This document shows, piece after piece, positions 36,120-45,798 of a stretch of 64,000 nucleotides of DNA (position 1 is its first letter; each line of letters begins with the position of its first letter). Origin of the DNA: an uncultured Tateyamaria sp. GTDB lineage: Bacteria > Pseudomonadota > Alphaproteobacteria > Rhodobacterales > Rhodobacteraceae. The stretch covers positions 62,001-126,000 of the forward strand of contig NZ_CANNDS010000003.1 of NCBI RefSeq assembly GCF_947503415.1. The letters run 5' to 3'. The notes beneath the pieces are model-generated. The model was not told the origin of the DNA, ran no database searches, and saw only the letters and a program-made list of their open reading frames with translations. The position numbers were made by a program, and so were the translations under genes.

Positions 36120-37553
36120 ATGACACAGCCTCCGGCCTCTCCGCCGTCTCTTTATGCTGCGCGTGAACCGATCTTTCCCAAGCGGGTAAAGGGCACGTTT
36201 CGAACGCTCAAATGGTGGATCATGGGGGTGACCCTAGCGATCTACTATCTGACGCCGTGGATTCGCTGGGATCGCGGCCCGAACCTGCCCGATCAGGCGG
36301 TTCTGATCGATCTGGCCGGTCGCCGCTTCTACTTCCTCTGGATCGAGATTTGGCCCCATGAGTTCTACTTTGTGGCGGGCCTTCTGATCATGGCCGGGCT
36401 TGGCTTGTTTCTGTTTACATCCGCCCTTGGCCGCGTCTGGTGCGGCTATACCTGCCCGCAGACCGTGTGGACGGATTTGTTCATTCTGGTGGAGCGGTGG
36501 ATCGAAGGGGACCGCAACGCGCGCGTCCGCCTGTGGAATGCGGATTGGTCGCTGCGCAAGGTCCGTTTGCGAGTAACCAAGTGGGCGGTGTGGTTTCTGA
36601 TCGCCCTCGCCACCGGCGGCGCGTGGGTGTTCTATTTCGCGGATGCGCCTACCCTTGCCGGGCAATTGCTGACCTTCAGCGCGCCCTTGGTTGCCTATTC
36701 CACCATCCTTATTCTGGCGGCGACGACCTTCGTCTTTGGCGGCTTCATGCGCGAACAGGTCTGCAATTACATGTGCCCGTGGCCACGCATTCAAGCCGCG
36801 ATGATGGATGAAAGCACCCTGACCGTCGCCTACCGCCATTGGCGGGGTGAGCCGCGCGGCAAGCACCGCAAGGCCGAAGGTGCGGACCAATTGGGTGATT
36901 GCATCGACTGCATGGCTTGCGTGAACGTGTGCCCCGCAGGCATCGACATTCGGGACGGGCAGCAGATGGAGTGCATCACCTGTGCCCTGTGCATTGACGC
37001 CTGTGACGAGATCATGGAGCGGATCGGCAAGCCGCGTGGCTTGATCGATTATCTGGCGTTGTCCGATGAGGAGGCGGAGACGCAGGGTGCCAAACCGCGT
37101 CCCATCTGGCAGCATGTTCTGCGCCCTCGCACCATTCTGTACACATCCATGTGGTCGTTGATCGGTGTGGCGTTGGTCTATGCGCTGTTCATCCGGTCGG
37201 ACATCGACCTGACGGTGGAGCCTGTGCGCAATCCGCAATTCGTGACCTTGTCCGATGGGGCTGTGCGCAACACGTATACGTTGCGCATCCGCAACCTGAC
37301 GGCGGATGACCGTGACTTCCGCGTCATGCTGACCTCGGACGAGATTTTGCGGATTGATGTGGAAACCGATGGGCCCGTGGCGAACCATGTCACCGTCCCT
37401 GCGAATGAGACGATGCAGGCGCGGATCTATGTGATTGCGCGCCCGGATGATCCGGCGGCTGATGCCGTCACCACCGATCTTCGCTTGTGGGTCGAAGACG
37501 TCGAAACCGACGACCGTGCGGGCGTCTCCACCATCTTCAACGGAAAGGGCTGA
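36120..37553 (+). CDS. ccoG: cbb3 oxidase assembly ferredoxin-like membrane protein
   Basis: 477-residue membrane iron-sulfur protein (FixG/RdxB) that reduces copper for cbb3 oxidase assembly. It has several membrane helices; conserved CGYTCPQTVW and CNYMCPWPRIQ motifs; and a double 4Fe-4S ferredoxin domain CIDCMACVNVCPAG and CITCALCIDACDE around residues 260-300. The C-terminal ~120 residues form a periplasmic Ig-like (FixG_C) domain. CcoH follows after 3 bases. Confidence 0.95.
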   Translation: MTQPPASPPSLYAAREPIFPKRVKGTFRTLKWWIMGVTLAIYYLTPWIRWDRGPNLPDQAVLIDLAGRRFYFLWIEIWPHEFYFVAGLLIMAGLGLFLFTSALGRVWCGYTCPQTVWTDLFILVERWIEGDRNARVRLWNADWSLRKVRLRVTKWAVWFLIALATGGAWVFYFADAPTLAGQLLTFSAPLVAYSTILILAATTFVFGGFMREQVCNYMCPWPRIQAAMMDESTLTVAYRHWRGEPRGKHRKAEGADQLGDCIDCMACVNVCPAGIDIRDGQQMECITCALCIDACDEIMERIGKPRGLIDYLALSDEEAETQGAKPRPIWQHVLRPRTILYTSMWSLIGVALVYALFIRSDIDLTVEPVRNPQFVTLSDGAVRNTYTLRIRNLTADDRDFRVMLTSDEILRIDVETDGPVANHVTVPANETMQARIYVIARPDDPAADAVTTDLRLWVEDVETDDRAGVSTIFNGKG

Positions 37554-37556
37554 GCC

Positions 37557-38012
37557 ATGATCAAGGAAATCACCGGGTGGCATGTACTGTGCATCTTTGG
37601 CTCCGCCTTCGCTGTGATCATCGGGGTGAACCTGACACTGGCCTTTCAGGCGGTGCACACCTTTCCGGGGCTTGAGACCAAGAACTCCTACGTGGTGAGC
37701 CAGCAGTTCGAAGCGGACCGGGCTGCGCAACAGGCATTGGGCTGGATGGTGTCGGCAGAGGTGACCGATGGTGTGCTGGAACTGACCATCGACGATGCAA
37801 TTGGGCCTGTTGTGCCTGTCATTTCCTCTGCCACCCTTGGCCGCGCCACCCATGTCGGAGAGGACATTAGCCCCGCCTTCCTTCACGATGGAAAACGGTT
37901 CGTCGCTGATGTGCCTACGCTGGCAAGCGGCAACTGGAACTTGCGTCTGGAAGCCGTCGCACCTGACGGCACCGAGTTTCGCCAGCGCATTGTCTTGCGG
38001 GTTGCCAAATGA
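37557..38012 (+). CDS. ccoH: cbb3 oxidase assembly protein
   Basis: 151-residue FixH-family protein with one N-terminal membrane helix (VLCIFGSAFAVIIGVNLTLAF) and a small periplasmic beta domain. FixH is needed for cbb3 maturation and stays with the assembly complex. Its stop overlaps the ccoI start by 4 bases. Confidence 0.92.
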   Translation: MIKEITGWHVLCIFGSAFAVIIGVNLTLAFQAVHTFPGLETKNSYVVSQQFEADRAAQQALGWMVSAEVTDGVLELTIDDAIGPVVPVISSATLGRATHVGEDISPAFLHDGKRFVADVPTLASGNWNLRLEAVAPDGTEFRQRIVLRVAK

Positions 38013-40135
38013 GCGTTGCCTCCTGTCCCGGCTGTATTGCCGCCGGTCCGATCGCCGAGGCATCGGGACGCAACGCAGGTCTGCCCACGCATGAGTTGAT
38101 CCTGCCCGGCGTGCACTGCGTGGCCTGCATACGGTCTGTCGAAGGGTTGCTGAACGCGCGCCCTGATATCGCAGCGGCCCGCGTGAACCTGAGCCGCAAG
38201 CGCGTCGCCATCACTGCAGAGCCGGGTATGGACCCGGCCCCTTGGATTGCAGCCCTCACGGGTATCGGGTTCGAGGCGCATGAGGCGCGCGACACCGCGT
38301 CCTCTGGCAAGGATGATGGGCTGACCCTGCGTCTGGGCATCGCGGGCTTTGCGATGATGAACGTGATGCTGTTGTCCGTTGCCGTATGGTCCGGGGCGAC
38401 AGATGCCACGCGTGATTTCTTTCACTGGATCGCCGCCACGATTTCTCTGCCTGCCGCAATCTATTGCGCGCAGCCCTTTTTCCGCTCCGCTTGGTCCGCT
38501 TTGCGCGGGGCGCGGTTGAACATGGATGTGCCCATTGCCTTGGCGATCCTGCTGGCCTGTGGCCTGTCGCTGTATGAGACGATGTCCGGCGGCGCACATG
38601 CGTATTTCGACGCGGCACTGTCCCTGACCTTTTTCCTGCTGGCGGGCCGTGTGCTGGAAACGCGGATGCGGCAGGCGGCGCGCTCTGCGGCGGCAGACTT
38701 AGCCGCACTTGAACCGATGCGCGTGACGCGCTTGGCCGGGGAGACGCGGGTAAGCGTTCCGGTGGACGACGTGAACGCAGGGGACACATTGTGGCTGGCC
38801 GCAGGCGCGCGAGTGCCTGTGGATGGAGTGTTAGCCAGTAAGGCCGCACAGATCGACCGCAGCGCCCTGACCGGCGAAAGCGACGAGATTGCCGTGACGC
38901 AGGGCGCGCCATTGACTGCCGGAGAGATAGTGCTGACCGGCCCAGTGACGATGCAGACAACCGTCGCCGCCAAAGGGTCGACCCTGCGCCGCTTGATCCA
39001 GATCGCGGCACAGGCCGAAGGCGCGCGCAGCCGGTATACCAGCCTCGCGGACCGCGCGGCAGGCGTATATGCGCCGCTGGTTCATGGATTGTCCTTTGCC
39101 GCCTTTGTGGGCTGGTCCGTGGCAACGGGCGATATGTACCATGCGCTGACCATCGCGATTGCGACGCTGATCATCACATGCCCCTGCGCTTTGGGGTTGG
39201 CTGTGCCTGCGGTTGCGACTGTCGCGACGGGGCGGCTGTTCCGCATGGGGCTGCTCGTGAAATCCGAGACAGCGTTGGAGCGTTTGGCCGAAGTGGATAC
39301 GGTTGTTTTCGACAAGACCGGGACGTTGTCGGCTGCTGCACTTTCCCCCGAGATCGATATGCCGGACCAGGCGCGTTCGGTGCTCAAGGCGCTCGCCCAG
39401 TCCTCGGCGCATCCGCTCAGCCGGTCTGTCTTGCCACTTCTGAGCGATGTTGGCGCCGCTGATTTGGATGACATTGTCGAGCACCGGGGCAATGGCGTGT
39501 CAGCGCTTTGGTTGGGCAAACCTGTGCGATTTGGCAACGCGGCGTGGGCGGGCGTGGGGCAGGGCACCGTTCTTCTGATCGGTACTGCTGTGTATCCGTT
39601 GGAACGGAAGGAGCAGGTGTTCGCAGACGCGACGGACACAATTGCGCGCCTGCGCGACATGGGGCTGGATGTTCATATCCTGACCGGTGACAGCGCGCGA
39701 AATGCGGCCCGCGTTGCGGCAGAGCTAGGCGTGGACCGGGTCCATGCCGAAGTGGACCCCGAAGCCAAGCAAGACCTGATCGAAGCGCTGCAAGCCGACG
39801 GTCGCAAGGTCGTAATGGTGGGCGATGGTCTGAACGATACGCTGGCCCTGACCCGTGCGTGGGCGTCGATTGCACCCGGCACTGCGCTTGAGGCCAGCCA
39901 GAACGCGGCTGACGTGGTGCTGCTGGGCCAGCATCTTTCGGGCATTCCATCGGCAATCGGCATCGCCCGCAGCGCGCGGCGGCGGATATTGGAAAACTTT
40001 GGGCTGGCCGCGTGCTATAATATGGTTGCGATTCCGTTGGCATTGGCCGGTTTTGCCACGCCGCTTATGGCCGCTCTGGCCATGTCCACAAGTTCGATCA
40101 CCGTGACCCTGAACGCACTTAGAACAAAGGCCTGA
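38009..40135 (+). CDS. ccoI: Copper-transporting P-type ATPase for cbb3 oxidase
   Basis: 708-residue P1B-type ATPase (FixI/RdxI). The N-terminal metal-binding domain is GVHCVACIRS, the membrane copper motif is CPCALG, the phosphorylation site DKTGTLS, the actuator TGES and the hinge GDGLND. It exports copper to the periplasm for insertion into CcoN. Overlaps ccoH by 4 bases; ccoS starts 3 bases later. Confidence 0.95.
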   Translation: MSVASCPGCIAAGPIAEASGRNAGLPTHELILPGVHCVACIRSVEGLLNARPDIAAARVNLSRKRVAITAEPGMDPAPWIAALTGIGFEAHEARDTASSGKDDGLTLRLGIAGFAMMNVMLLSVAVWSGATDATRDFFHWIAATISLPAAIYCAQPFFRSAWSALRGARLNMDVPIALAILLACGLSLYETMSGGAHAYFDAALSLTFFLLAGRVLETRMRQAARSAAADLAALEPMRVTRLAGETRVSVPVDDVNAGDTLWLAAGARVPVDGVLASKAAQIDRSALTGESDEIAVTQGAPLTAGEIVLTGPVTMQTTVAAKGSTLRRLIQIAAQAEGARSRYTSLADRAAGVYAPLVHGLSFAAFVGWSVATGDMYHALTIAIATLIITCPCALGLAVPAVATVATGRLFRMGLLVKSETALERLAEVDTVVFDKTGTLSAAALSPEIDMPDQARSVLKALAQSSAHPLSRSVLPLLSDVGAADLDDIVEHRGNGVSALWLGKPVRFGNAAWAGVGQGTVLLIGTAVYPLERKEQVFADATDTIARLRDMGLDVHILTGDSARNAARVAAELGVDRVHAEVDPEAKQDLIEALQADGRKVVMVGDGLNDTLALTRAWASIAPGTALEASQNAADVVLLGQHLSGIPSAIGIARSARRRILENFGLAACYNMVAIPLALAGFATPLMAALAMSTSSITVTLNALRTKA

Positions 40136-40138
40136 GTT

Positions 40139-40279
40139 ATGAATGTACTTGTCATCCTCGTCCCCTGTTCGCTCATACTTGGTCTGGGTGCGCTTGTCGC
40201 ATTTGTCTGGACGCTGAAAAGCGATCAGTATTCAGACCCCGATGGGGACGCGCAGCGCATCTTGCTCGATGACGACTAG
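40139..40279 (+). CDS. ccoS: cbb3 oxidase maturation protein
   Basis: 46-residue protein with one membrane helix (residues ~3-24) followed by WTLKSDQYSDPDGDAQRILLDDD, which matches the CcoS/FixS pattern (W-x-(L/V)-x-x-x-Q-(Y/F)-D-D/P...). It is the expected last gene of ccoGHIS, needed for metal insertion into the oxidase. Its stop forms a CTAG shared with the stop of the convergent BKACE gene. Confidence 0.9.
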   Translation: MNVLVILVPCSLILGLGALVAFVWTLKSDQYSDPDGDAQRILLDDD

Positions 40280-41205
40280 AACGCGACCTTGTCGCCACCT
40301 TTGAGGTCGAGGATCTCGCGCGCCTCGTCCGGGCTTGCGACTTCGCAGCCGAGGTCTTCGACGATGCGGCGGATTTTGCTGACCTGCTGCGCGTTGGAGT
40401 CCGCCAGTTTGCCGCGAGAGATGAACAGGCTGTCTTCGAGCCCGACGCGCACGTTGCCGCCCATCTGGCTGGCTGTGGTCGCCAGTGGCATTTGTGCCCC
40501 GCCTGCGCCCAGGACAGACCAGCGGTAGTCGTCGCCAAAGAGCCGGTCAGCAGTGCGTTTCATAAAGATGAGGTTGTCGACCTCGGCCCCGATCCCGCCC
40601 AACACGCCAAAAACGAATTGCAGGAAGACAGGTGCCTTGAACAGGCCAATGTCCATGCAGAATTTCAGGTTGTAGAGGTGCCCGACATCGTAGCATTCGT
40701 GTTCGAATTTGATGTCGTGGGGCGCGAGTTCTGTTGCCGCCTGTTTGATGTCCGCAAAGGTGTTGCGGAAAATGTTGGCTTCGGACCCGGCGACATAGTC
40801 CTTTTCCCAATCGTGCTTCCAAGTGTCGTAGCGGTCTGAGAGTGGATGGAAGGCAAAATTCATGGAGCCCATGTTGAGCGAACACATTTCGGGGCTGAAC
40901 TTGACCGCCGCTTTTATCCGATCCTCGATCAGCATGGTCGGCGCGCCACCTGTTGTGATATTCAGAACTGCGTTGGTGGATTGCTTCACGCGGGACAGGA
41001 TACCGGTGTAGTGGTCGGGCATGACCGAGGGGCGGCCGTCTTCGGGATCACGGGTGTGTAGGTGCAGGATAGACGCGCCGGCTTCGGCTGCCGCAATGGC
41101 CTGTTCCGCGATGTCATTGTGCGTGACGGGCAGGTGGTCGGACATCGTGGGCGTGTGGATGGCGCCTGTGACCGCGCAGGTGATGATCGTCTTTTGCTTG
41201 GCCAT
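40276..41205 (-). CDS. Beta-keto acid cleavage enzyme (BKACE, DUF849)
   Basis: 309-residue zinc enzyme of the BKACE/Kce family, which joins a beta-keto acid with acetyl-CoA to give acetoacetate and an acyl-CoA. The metal site is visible as ILHLHTRDP and the conserved FEHECYDVGHL; the N-terminus ITCAVTGAIHTP is typical. It is the last gene of the leftward Liv transporter cluster; one base separates it from the LivM-type gene. Which beta-keto acid it uses is unknown; a dehydrogenase in the same cluster could make it. Confidence 0.88.
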   Translation of the reverse strand: MAKQKTIITCAVTGAIHTPTMSDHLPVTHNDIAEQAIAAAEAGASILHLHTRDPEDGRPSVMPDHYTGILSRVKQSTNAVLNITTGGAPTMLIEDRIKAAVKFSPEMCSLNMGSMNFAFHPLSDRYDTWKHDWEKDYVAGSEANIFRNTFADIKQAATELAPHDIKFEHECYDVGHLYNLKFCMDIGLFKAPVFLQFVFGVLGGIGAEVDNLIFMKRTADRLFGDDYRWSVLGAGGAQMPLATTASQMGGNVRVGLEDSLFISRGKLADSNAQQVSKIRRIVEDLGCEVASPDEAREILDLKGGDKVAF

Positions 41206-41206
41206 G

Positions 41207-42226
41207 TCAGGTGTCCTTTGGGTCGTTCAATTTGATGCGGTAGCTGAGCGGGAAGAGTTCCAGATCGTAGCGGTCGCGGATCAGGCCCCAGACGCCCTTG
41301 GGTGCTTTCAGCATGACCACGATGGCGACGACGCCCAGCACCAGCAAGTAAATCGTGCCGAAATCGGCAAGTGTTTCACGCAGCAGGAAGAAGAGAAGCG
41401 TGCCGATGATCGGCCCTTCGAGCGTGCCGATACCGCCGATGACGACGATGAAGATGACGAAGGCTGTCCAGTCGTTGACTGAGAAGGCAGCATCGGGCGA
41501 GATCCGCAGTTTTTGCAGGAAGATGAGCCCGCCGATGATGGCCGTGAAGGCCGAGGTGACGACGTAGACTTCGAGTTTCGTGCGCCAGATGTCGATGCCA
41601 AGGCCGCTGGCGGCAACCTCGCTGTCACGGATGGCGGTGAGGGCAAGGCCCCGGCGGGAGCGGAGGAAGAGGTAGACGGCGGTGATGACGAGGATGGCAG
41701 CGCCGAGGGCGAGCCAGTAGCTGAGCGCCTCGCGGGCGGAACGGCCGTCTGCCAGCGACCGGACGATACCGACGGGCAGGGAGGTGCCGGAGCCGCCTCC
41801 CAAGGCGGAGATCTGGGCAAATGTCAGGCGGAACACTTCGGCCACGACCCATGTTCCGATGGCAAAATATGCGCCCTTGAGACGGAAGATCAGCGCGGCG
41901 ATCGGGACCGACAGGACGGCGGCGAGCAGACCAGCGAGCAGGATCGCAGTGATGGGGTGCAGCCCGCCGAAGATGGTGAGCGCGAATAGCATGTAGCCGC
42001 CGAAGCCCACGAAGGCCTGTTGGCCCACGGACACGAGGCCCGCGTAGCCTGCCATCAGGTTCCAGAGGCAGGCAAGGGAAAGGTAGAGGAAAATCTCGCC
42101 CATGAGGCGCAGATCGGCGCGGCCGGCCCACCAGGGGGCCGCGGCCAAGACGATCAGGGCGAGGGCCGCGATGATCATCGCGATGCGGCTGGCGCGGGTG
42201 GCGCGGTATACGGTTGGGACGGTCAA
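41207..42226 (-). CDS. Branched-chain-amino-acid-type ABC permease (LivM)
   Basis: 339-residue inner-membrane permease of the LivM family with about nine hydrophobic segments and the family motif GYAGLVSVGQQAFVGFGGYM near residue 59 and AIRDSEVAASGLGIDIWRTKL later. Partners are LivH, LivF and LivG proteins encoded immediately upstream. Substrate is probably the carboxylic acid degraded by this cluster, not necessarily a branched-chain amino acid. Confidence 0.9.
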   Translation of the reverse strand: MTVPTVYRATRASRIAMIIAALALIVLAAAPWWAGRADLRLMGEIFLYLSLACLWNLMAGYAGLVSVGQQAFVGFGGYMLFALTIFGGLHPITAILLAGLLAAVLSVPIAALIFRLKGAYFAIGTWVVAEVFRLTFAQISALGGGSGTSLPVGIVRSLADGRSAREALSYWLALGAAILVITAVYLFLRSRRGLALTAIRDSEVAASGLGIDIWRTKLEVYVVTSAFTAIIGGLIFLQKLRISPDAAFSVNDWTAFVIFIVVIGGIGTLEGPIIGTLLFFLLRETLADFGTIYLLVLGVVAIVVMLKAPKGVWGLIRDRYDLELFPLSYRIKLNDPKDT

Positions 42227-43089
42227 TGTTGGACCCTCGGGAACAGGCCGTTGGGGCGGACCGCGAGCACAACGAGGAAGGCAATATGGCCTGTGAGGAC
42301 CTGCCAGCCTGGGTCAATCTTGGCCCCGATGGTTTGCGCGACGCCAAGGATCACACCTCCTGCAAGTGTGCCCCAGAGGTTGCCGAGGCCACCGATGATC
42401 ACCGCCTCAAACCCGAAGATCAGTCGCCCGCCGCCAATGGAGGGATCGAAGCTGGTGCGGATGCCAAGAAGGATGCCCGCGATACCGGTGACAGCAAGGG
42501 CCAGCGCCATGGCGAGGCCGAAAACGTGTGCTTTGTTCAGGCCCATGAGTTGGGCGATATCCTGGTTGTCCGATACAGCGCGGAAGCCGCGACCAAGGGC
42601 GGTGGAGTAGAACATCCATTGCAGGCCAGCGATGACGGCAACGGCGATGCCGAACGTGAGCAGGGGTAGAATGCCGATGGTGAGGCCGCCCATGGATACA
42701 CTGGCCGTCTCGATCGCCCCTGCCGACAGTTTCTGCGGGTCGGCCGTGTACCCTTCCAGCAATGCGTTCTGGATAATGACCGACAGACCGAACGTGACCA
42801 GCAGGGGCGGCAGGATGTCTGGCCCAAGCGTCTGGTTCAGGATGCCGCGTTGCAGGACGTAGCCGATGACCGCCATCACTGGCAGGACCAGAAGGGCGGC
42901 GGCAAAAGGGTGGACGCCGAACATCATTGTCGTGCTGAGACCGAGATAGGCGGCGAGAATGATCAGGTCGCCATGGGCGATGTTTACCAACCGCATCACA
43001 CCAAAGATCAGCGACAGCCCGGCGGCAAAGAGGGCATAGAGCCCGCCCAGCAGGACGCCCTGCACAATTACGCCTGTCCATTCGATCAT
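42223..43089 (-). CDS. Branched-chain-amino-acid-type ABC permease (LivH)
   Basis: 288-residue LivH-type permease. The N-terminal GVLLGGLYALFAAGLSLIFGVMRLVNIAHGDLI is the family signature region (first 35 residues), and AVSDNQDIAQLMGLN marks the cytoplasmic loop. Overlaps both the LivM-type and LivF-type genes by 4 bases, so the unit is tightly coupled. Confidence 0.9.
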   Translation of the reverse strand: MIEWTGVIVQGVLLGGLYALFAAGLSLIFGVMRLVNIAHGDLIILAAYLGLSTTMMFGVHPFAAALLVLPVMAVIGYVLQRGILNQTLGPDILPPLLVTFGLSVIIQNALLEGYTADPQKLSAGAIETASVSMGGLTIGILPLLTFGIAVAVIAGLQWMFYSTALGRGFRAVSDNQDIAQLMGLNKAHVFGLAMALALAVTGIAGILLGIRTSFDPSIGGGRLIFGFEAVIIGGLGNLWGTLAGGVILGVAQTIGAKIDPGWQVLTGHIAFLVVLAVRPNGLFPRVQH

Positions 43090-43796
43090 GCGGCTACTCC
43101 GAAATAGGCGGCGGTGATTTGGTCGCGGGTGACGTCGCCCGTCTTGCCGCTGAGCGACACGCGACCCTCTTGCAGGCAGAAAACGCGGGACGAGACTTCG
43201 AGCGCTTTGCTGATGTCCTGTTCGACCACGAGTGCGGTCATGCCACCGCCGATGATGCCCGGCAGGGCGTCGTAGATCGTTTTGATGATGACGGGGGCGA
43301 GGCCGAGGCTGATCTCGTCAAAGAGGATGACTTCGGGGTTCGCCATCAGGGCGCGGCCGATGGCGACCATCTGTTGTTGGCCGCCAGAGAGCGACGTGGA
43401 CGCCTGTTTGCGCCGTTCCTTGAGGACCGGGAACAAGTCATAGACAGCGGTGAGCGACCATGGGCCGGGGCGTGCGACTTTGCCGCCAAGCATGAGGTTT
43501 TCCTCAACCGACAGGCTGGGAAAGAGTTGCCGTCCTTCCGGCACGAGGGCGAGACCGCGATAGGCAACCTCGTCTGCGCGCAGGGTACCAATGGGTTCGC
43601 CATTGAGCCGCACCTGTTCCGGCGCATTGGGCATCAGGCCGGAGATGGACCGCATAAGGGTGCTTTTGCCTGCGCCATTTGCGCCGATAATGGCGATCAC
43701 TTCGCCTGCATGGATGTCCATGTCCACGCCATAGAGCGCCTGAAAGTCGCCGTAATGCGCGTCGAGTTTTGACAGCGACAGGATCGGGTCAGACAT
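43086..43796 (-). CDS. Branched-chain-amino-acid-type ABC ATPase (LivF)
   Basis: 236-residue ATPase. Walker A GANGAGKST, signature LSGGQQQMVAIGRAL, Walker B VILFDEISLGL and switch region VVEQD are intact. LivF-like by length and by position. Overlaps neighbours on both sides. Confidence 0.9.
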   Translation of the reverse strand: MSDPILSLSKLDAHYGDFQALYGVDMDIHAGEVIAIIGANGAGKSTLMRSISGLMPNAPEQVRLNGEPIGTLRADEVAYRGLALVPEGRQLFPSLSVEENLMLGGKVARPGPWSLTAVYDLFPVLKERRKQASTSLSGGQQQMVAIGRALMANPEVILFDEISLGLAPVIIKTIYDALPGIIGGGMTALVVEQDISKALEVSSRVFCLQEGRVSLSGKTGDVTRDQITAAYFGVAA

Positions 43797-44517
43797 CGGG
43801 GTCCATTCCCAGATAGATTTCCTTGACCTCGGGGCTGTCCATAATCGCTTTTGGTGCGCCTTCGGCGATCTTTTTGCCGAAGTCGATGACGATCAGGCGG
43901 TCCACGACCGCAAGCAGAGCGTGGACGACATGTTCGATCCAGATGATCGTGGTGCCCGCAGCGTGCACTGTCTTGATGGTGTCGATCAGGGCGGTGCATT
44001 CTGCATCCGTCAGGCCGCCTGCGATTTCATCAAGGAGGAGGAGTTTTGGTTGCGCCGACAGTGCGCGGGCCATTTCGAGGCGCTTGCGGTCGAGCAAGGT
44101 CAGAGAGCCTGCGCGTTGGTTTGCCTTTGGCAGGAGCCCTGTGTCGGTCAAAACTTGGAGCGCGTGGTTTTCGGCGTCATGGCCAGACAGGCCCGCGCCT
44201 TGCATCGCGCCGACAAGGGCGTTTTCATAGACCGTCATGCCGCCGAACGGCTGGGGGACCTGGAAGGACCGGGCGATGCCCATCTTGCATCGCTTGGCAG
44301 CAGGGGTTGTTGTGATGTCCGCCCCTTGAAAGGTGATCCGGCCCGCGTCAGGGCTGAGCGCGCCGGTGATGAGGTTGAACAGCGATGTCTTGCCTGCGCC
44401 ATTGGGGCCAAGGATGCCCACGGCGTCGCCCTGGGCAATCTCGAAACTCGAGTCGTCCGCCACCTTGACGGCGCCGAACGACTTTTGCAGCCCGCTGACG
44501 GATAAAAGGGCAGACAT
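43789..44517 (-). CDS. Branched-chain-amino-acid-type ABC ATPase (LivG)
   Basis: 242-residue ATPase. Walker A GPNGAGKTS, Walker B LLLLDEIAGGL and switch WIEHV are clear. The signature loop reads LTLLDRKRLEMARAL in place of LSGGQ; related LivG proteins carry similar LTLxxRKRLE forms, so this is a family variant rather than damage. Overlaps the LivF gene by 8 bases. Confidence 0.88.
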   Translation of the reverse strand: MSALLSVSGLQKSFGAVKVADDSSFEIAQGDAVGILGPNGAGKTSLFNLITGALSPDAGRITFQGADITTTPAAKRCKMGIARSFQVPQPFGGMTVYENALVGAMQGAGLSGHDAENHALQVLTDTGLLPKANQRAGSLTLLDRKRLEMARALSAQPKLLLLDEIAGGLTDAECTALIDTIKTVHAAGTTIIWIEHVVHALLAVVDRLIVIDFGKKIAEGAPKAIMDSPEVKEIYLGMDPDV

Positions 44518-44526
44518 CGCCGTGCC

Positions 44527-45798
44527 TTAGCCCAGAAGCTGCAGGTCGCCGCCCACAGGGATCTGCGGCGCGTGGCTGTTGTTGGTGATGACCAATTCGA
44601 CACCGTTGCCAGCCTTCTGCCATTGACCGGACACCAGCGGCGTTTTGGAGACGTTCGGCACAGGGCCGTTGGCCCAGTTCACGTCGCCCACAATGGTCGA
44701 GATGTTGGTGTCTGCAATAGCGGCAGCGTTGGCCTCGAAATCATCGAGGTCTTCGGAGCGCGAGATGACGTCAGCCACCACTTCGAACAGCGCGTGCTTG
44801 AAGCCGATGGGCTGGGTCCACGGGCGACCTGTTGCAGCGGTGAAGCCGTTTGCCAATTCGGCTGCTGACGTTCCGGTGAGGGACGAATTGAACGGGTGGT
44901 TCGGGGACCACCAGATTTCAGTCGTCAGGCCCACGCCGCGATCGCCAAGTGCTTCGATGGCGGACGGGAACAGCAGCGCCTTGCCGATGGTCGCAACCTT
45001 GGGATTGAAGCCCTGTTGCGCAGCCTGCGCCCAGAAGGTGCCGAAGTCCGGTGGGATCATCACGCCGGTGACAATCTCGCAGCCTGCGTCCTTGAAGGCG
45101 GAGATATAGTTCGAGAAATCGTCTGTCAGGGGCTGGAAGCGGCCCGGATCGACCAGTTCGAACCCTTGGGCGGCGAGGGGCGTTGGCAGGCCCAATTCAG
45201 GGTGGCCCCATGCGTTGCCGTCTGCGTCGTTCGGGAACAACCCGCCGACTTTCTTGGCCACGCCTGCGCCATCCCAAAGGCTGGTGAAGTTGGCGATGAC
45301 GTCCTCTAGCCCCCAGAAGAAGTGGTAGGTGTATTGGAAGCCTTCCGCCGGGTTGCCGCCGCGTCCGAAGAAATAGGGCTGCCAGGGGGCGTCGGTGGTG
45401 ATGCAGGGAACCTCGTTGATCTCGGCCTGATCTGCCACCGGGTTCGTCGTGTCCGGGGTCGCGGCGGCGGTGATGATGTCCACTTCGTCCGACAGGATCA
45501 GTTCCGCGGCCACTTCGGCGGCGCGGTTGGGGTTGGACTGGCTGTCCTTTTTGATGATCTCGATGTTGTAGGACTTGCCATTGTTGGTCACGCCGCCCGC
45601 GAAATGGGCGCGCAGACCTTCGAGGATGTAGTCATCGGCTTCGGCAAAACCTGCCAATGGCCCGGTGGATGGCGTCACGAAGCCCACCTTGATCGTCGGG
45701 TTCGCGGCATAGGCGCGTGTGGCGCGCAGAATCGCGGGGGCTGCGACAGTAGCGCCCAGCCCAGCCAGAATACGGCGGCGTGTGATATCGGTTTTCAT
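44527..45798 (-). CDS. Periplasmic binding protein of the Liv-type transporter
   Basis: 423-residue family 5 (Leu/Ile/Val) binding protein. The N-terminus has a twin-arginine-like signal, ITRRRILAGLGATVAAPAIL, with likely cleavage after RAYA. The mature domain starts TIKVGFVTPSTGPLAGFAEA. A 151-base gap separates it from the dehydrogenase gene upstream; it has its own strong ribosome site (AGGGAGGA) and probably its own promoter. The ligand is unknown. Confidence 0.88.
   Translation of the reverse strand: MKTDITRRRILAGLGATVAAPAILRATRAYAANPTIKVGFVTPSTGPLAGFAEADDYILEGLRAHFAGGVTNNGKSYNIEIIKKDSQSNPNRAAEVAAELILSDEVDIITAAATPDTTNPVADQAEINEVPCITTDAPWQPYFFGRGGNPAEGFQYTYHFFWGLEDVIANFTSLWDGAGVAKKVGGLFPNDADGNAWGHPELGLPTPLAAQGFELVDPGRFQPLTDDFSNYISAFKDAGCEIVTGVMIPPDFGTFWAQAAQQGFNPKVATIGKALLFPSAIEALGDRGVGLTTEIWWSPNHPFNSSLTGTSAAELANGFTAATGRPWTQPIGFKHALFEVVADVISRSEDLDDFEANAAAIADTNISTIVGDVNWANGPVPNVSKTPLVSGQWQKAGNGVELVITNNSHAPQIPVGGDLQLLG

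Noticed and set aside
36234-38063. 609-codon open frame on the minus strand
   Set aside because: It is antisense to ccoG and ccoH, which have strong family motifs; the translation is Arg/His/Gln-rich with no domain, typical of a GC-rich shadow frame.
43789-44517. LivG-type ATPase lacking LSGGQ, possible broken gene
   Set aside because: Walker A, Walker B and switch regions are intact and LTLxxRKRLE signatures are usual in this subfamily, so it is a variant, not a pseudogene.
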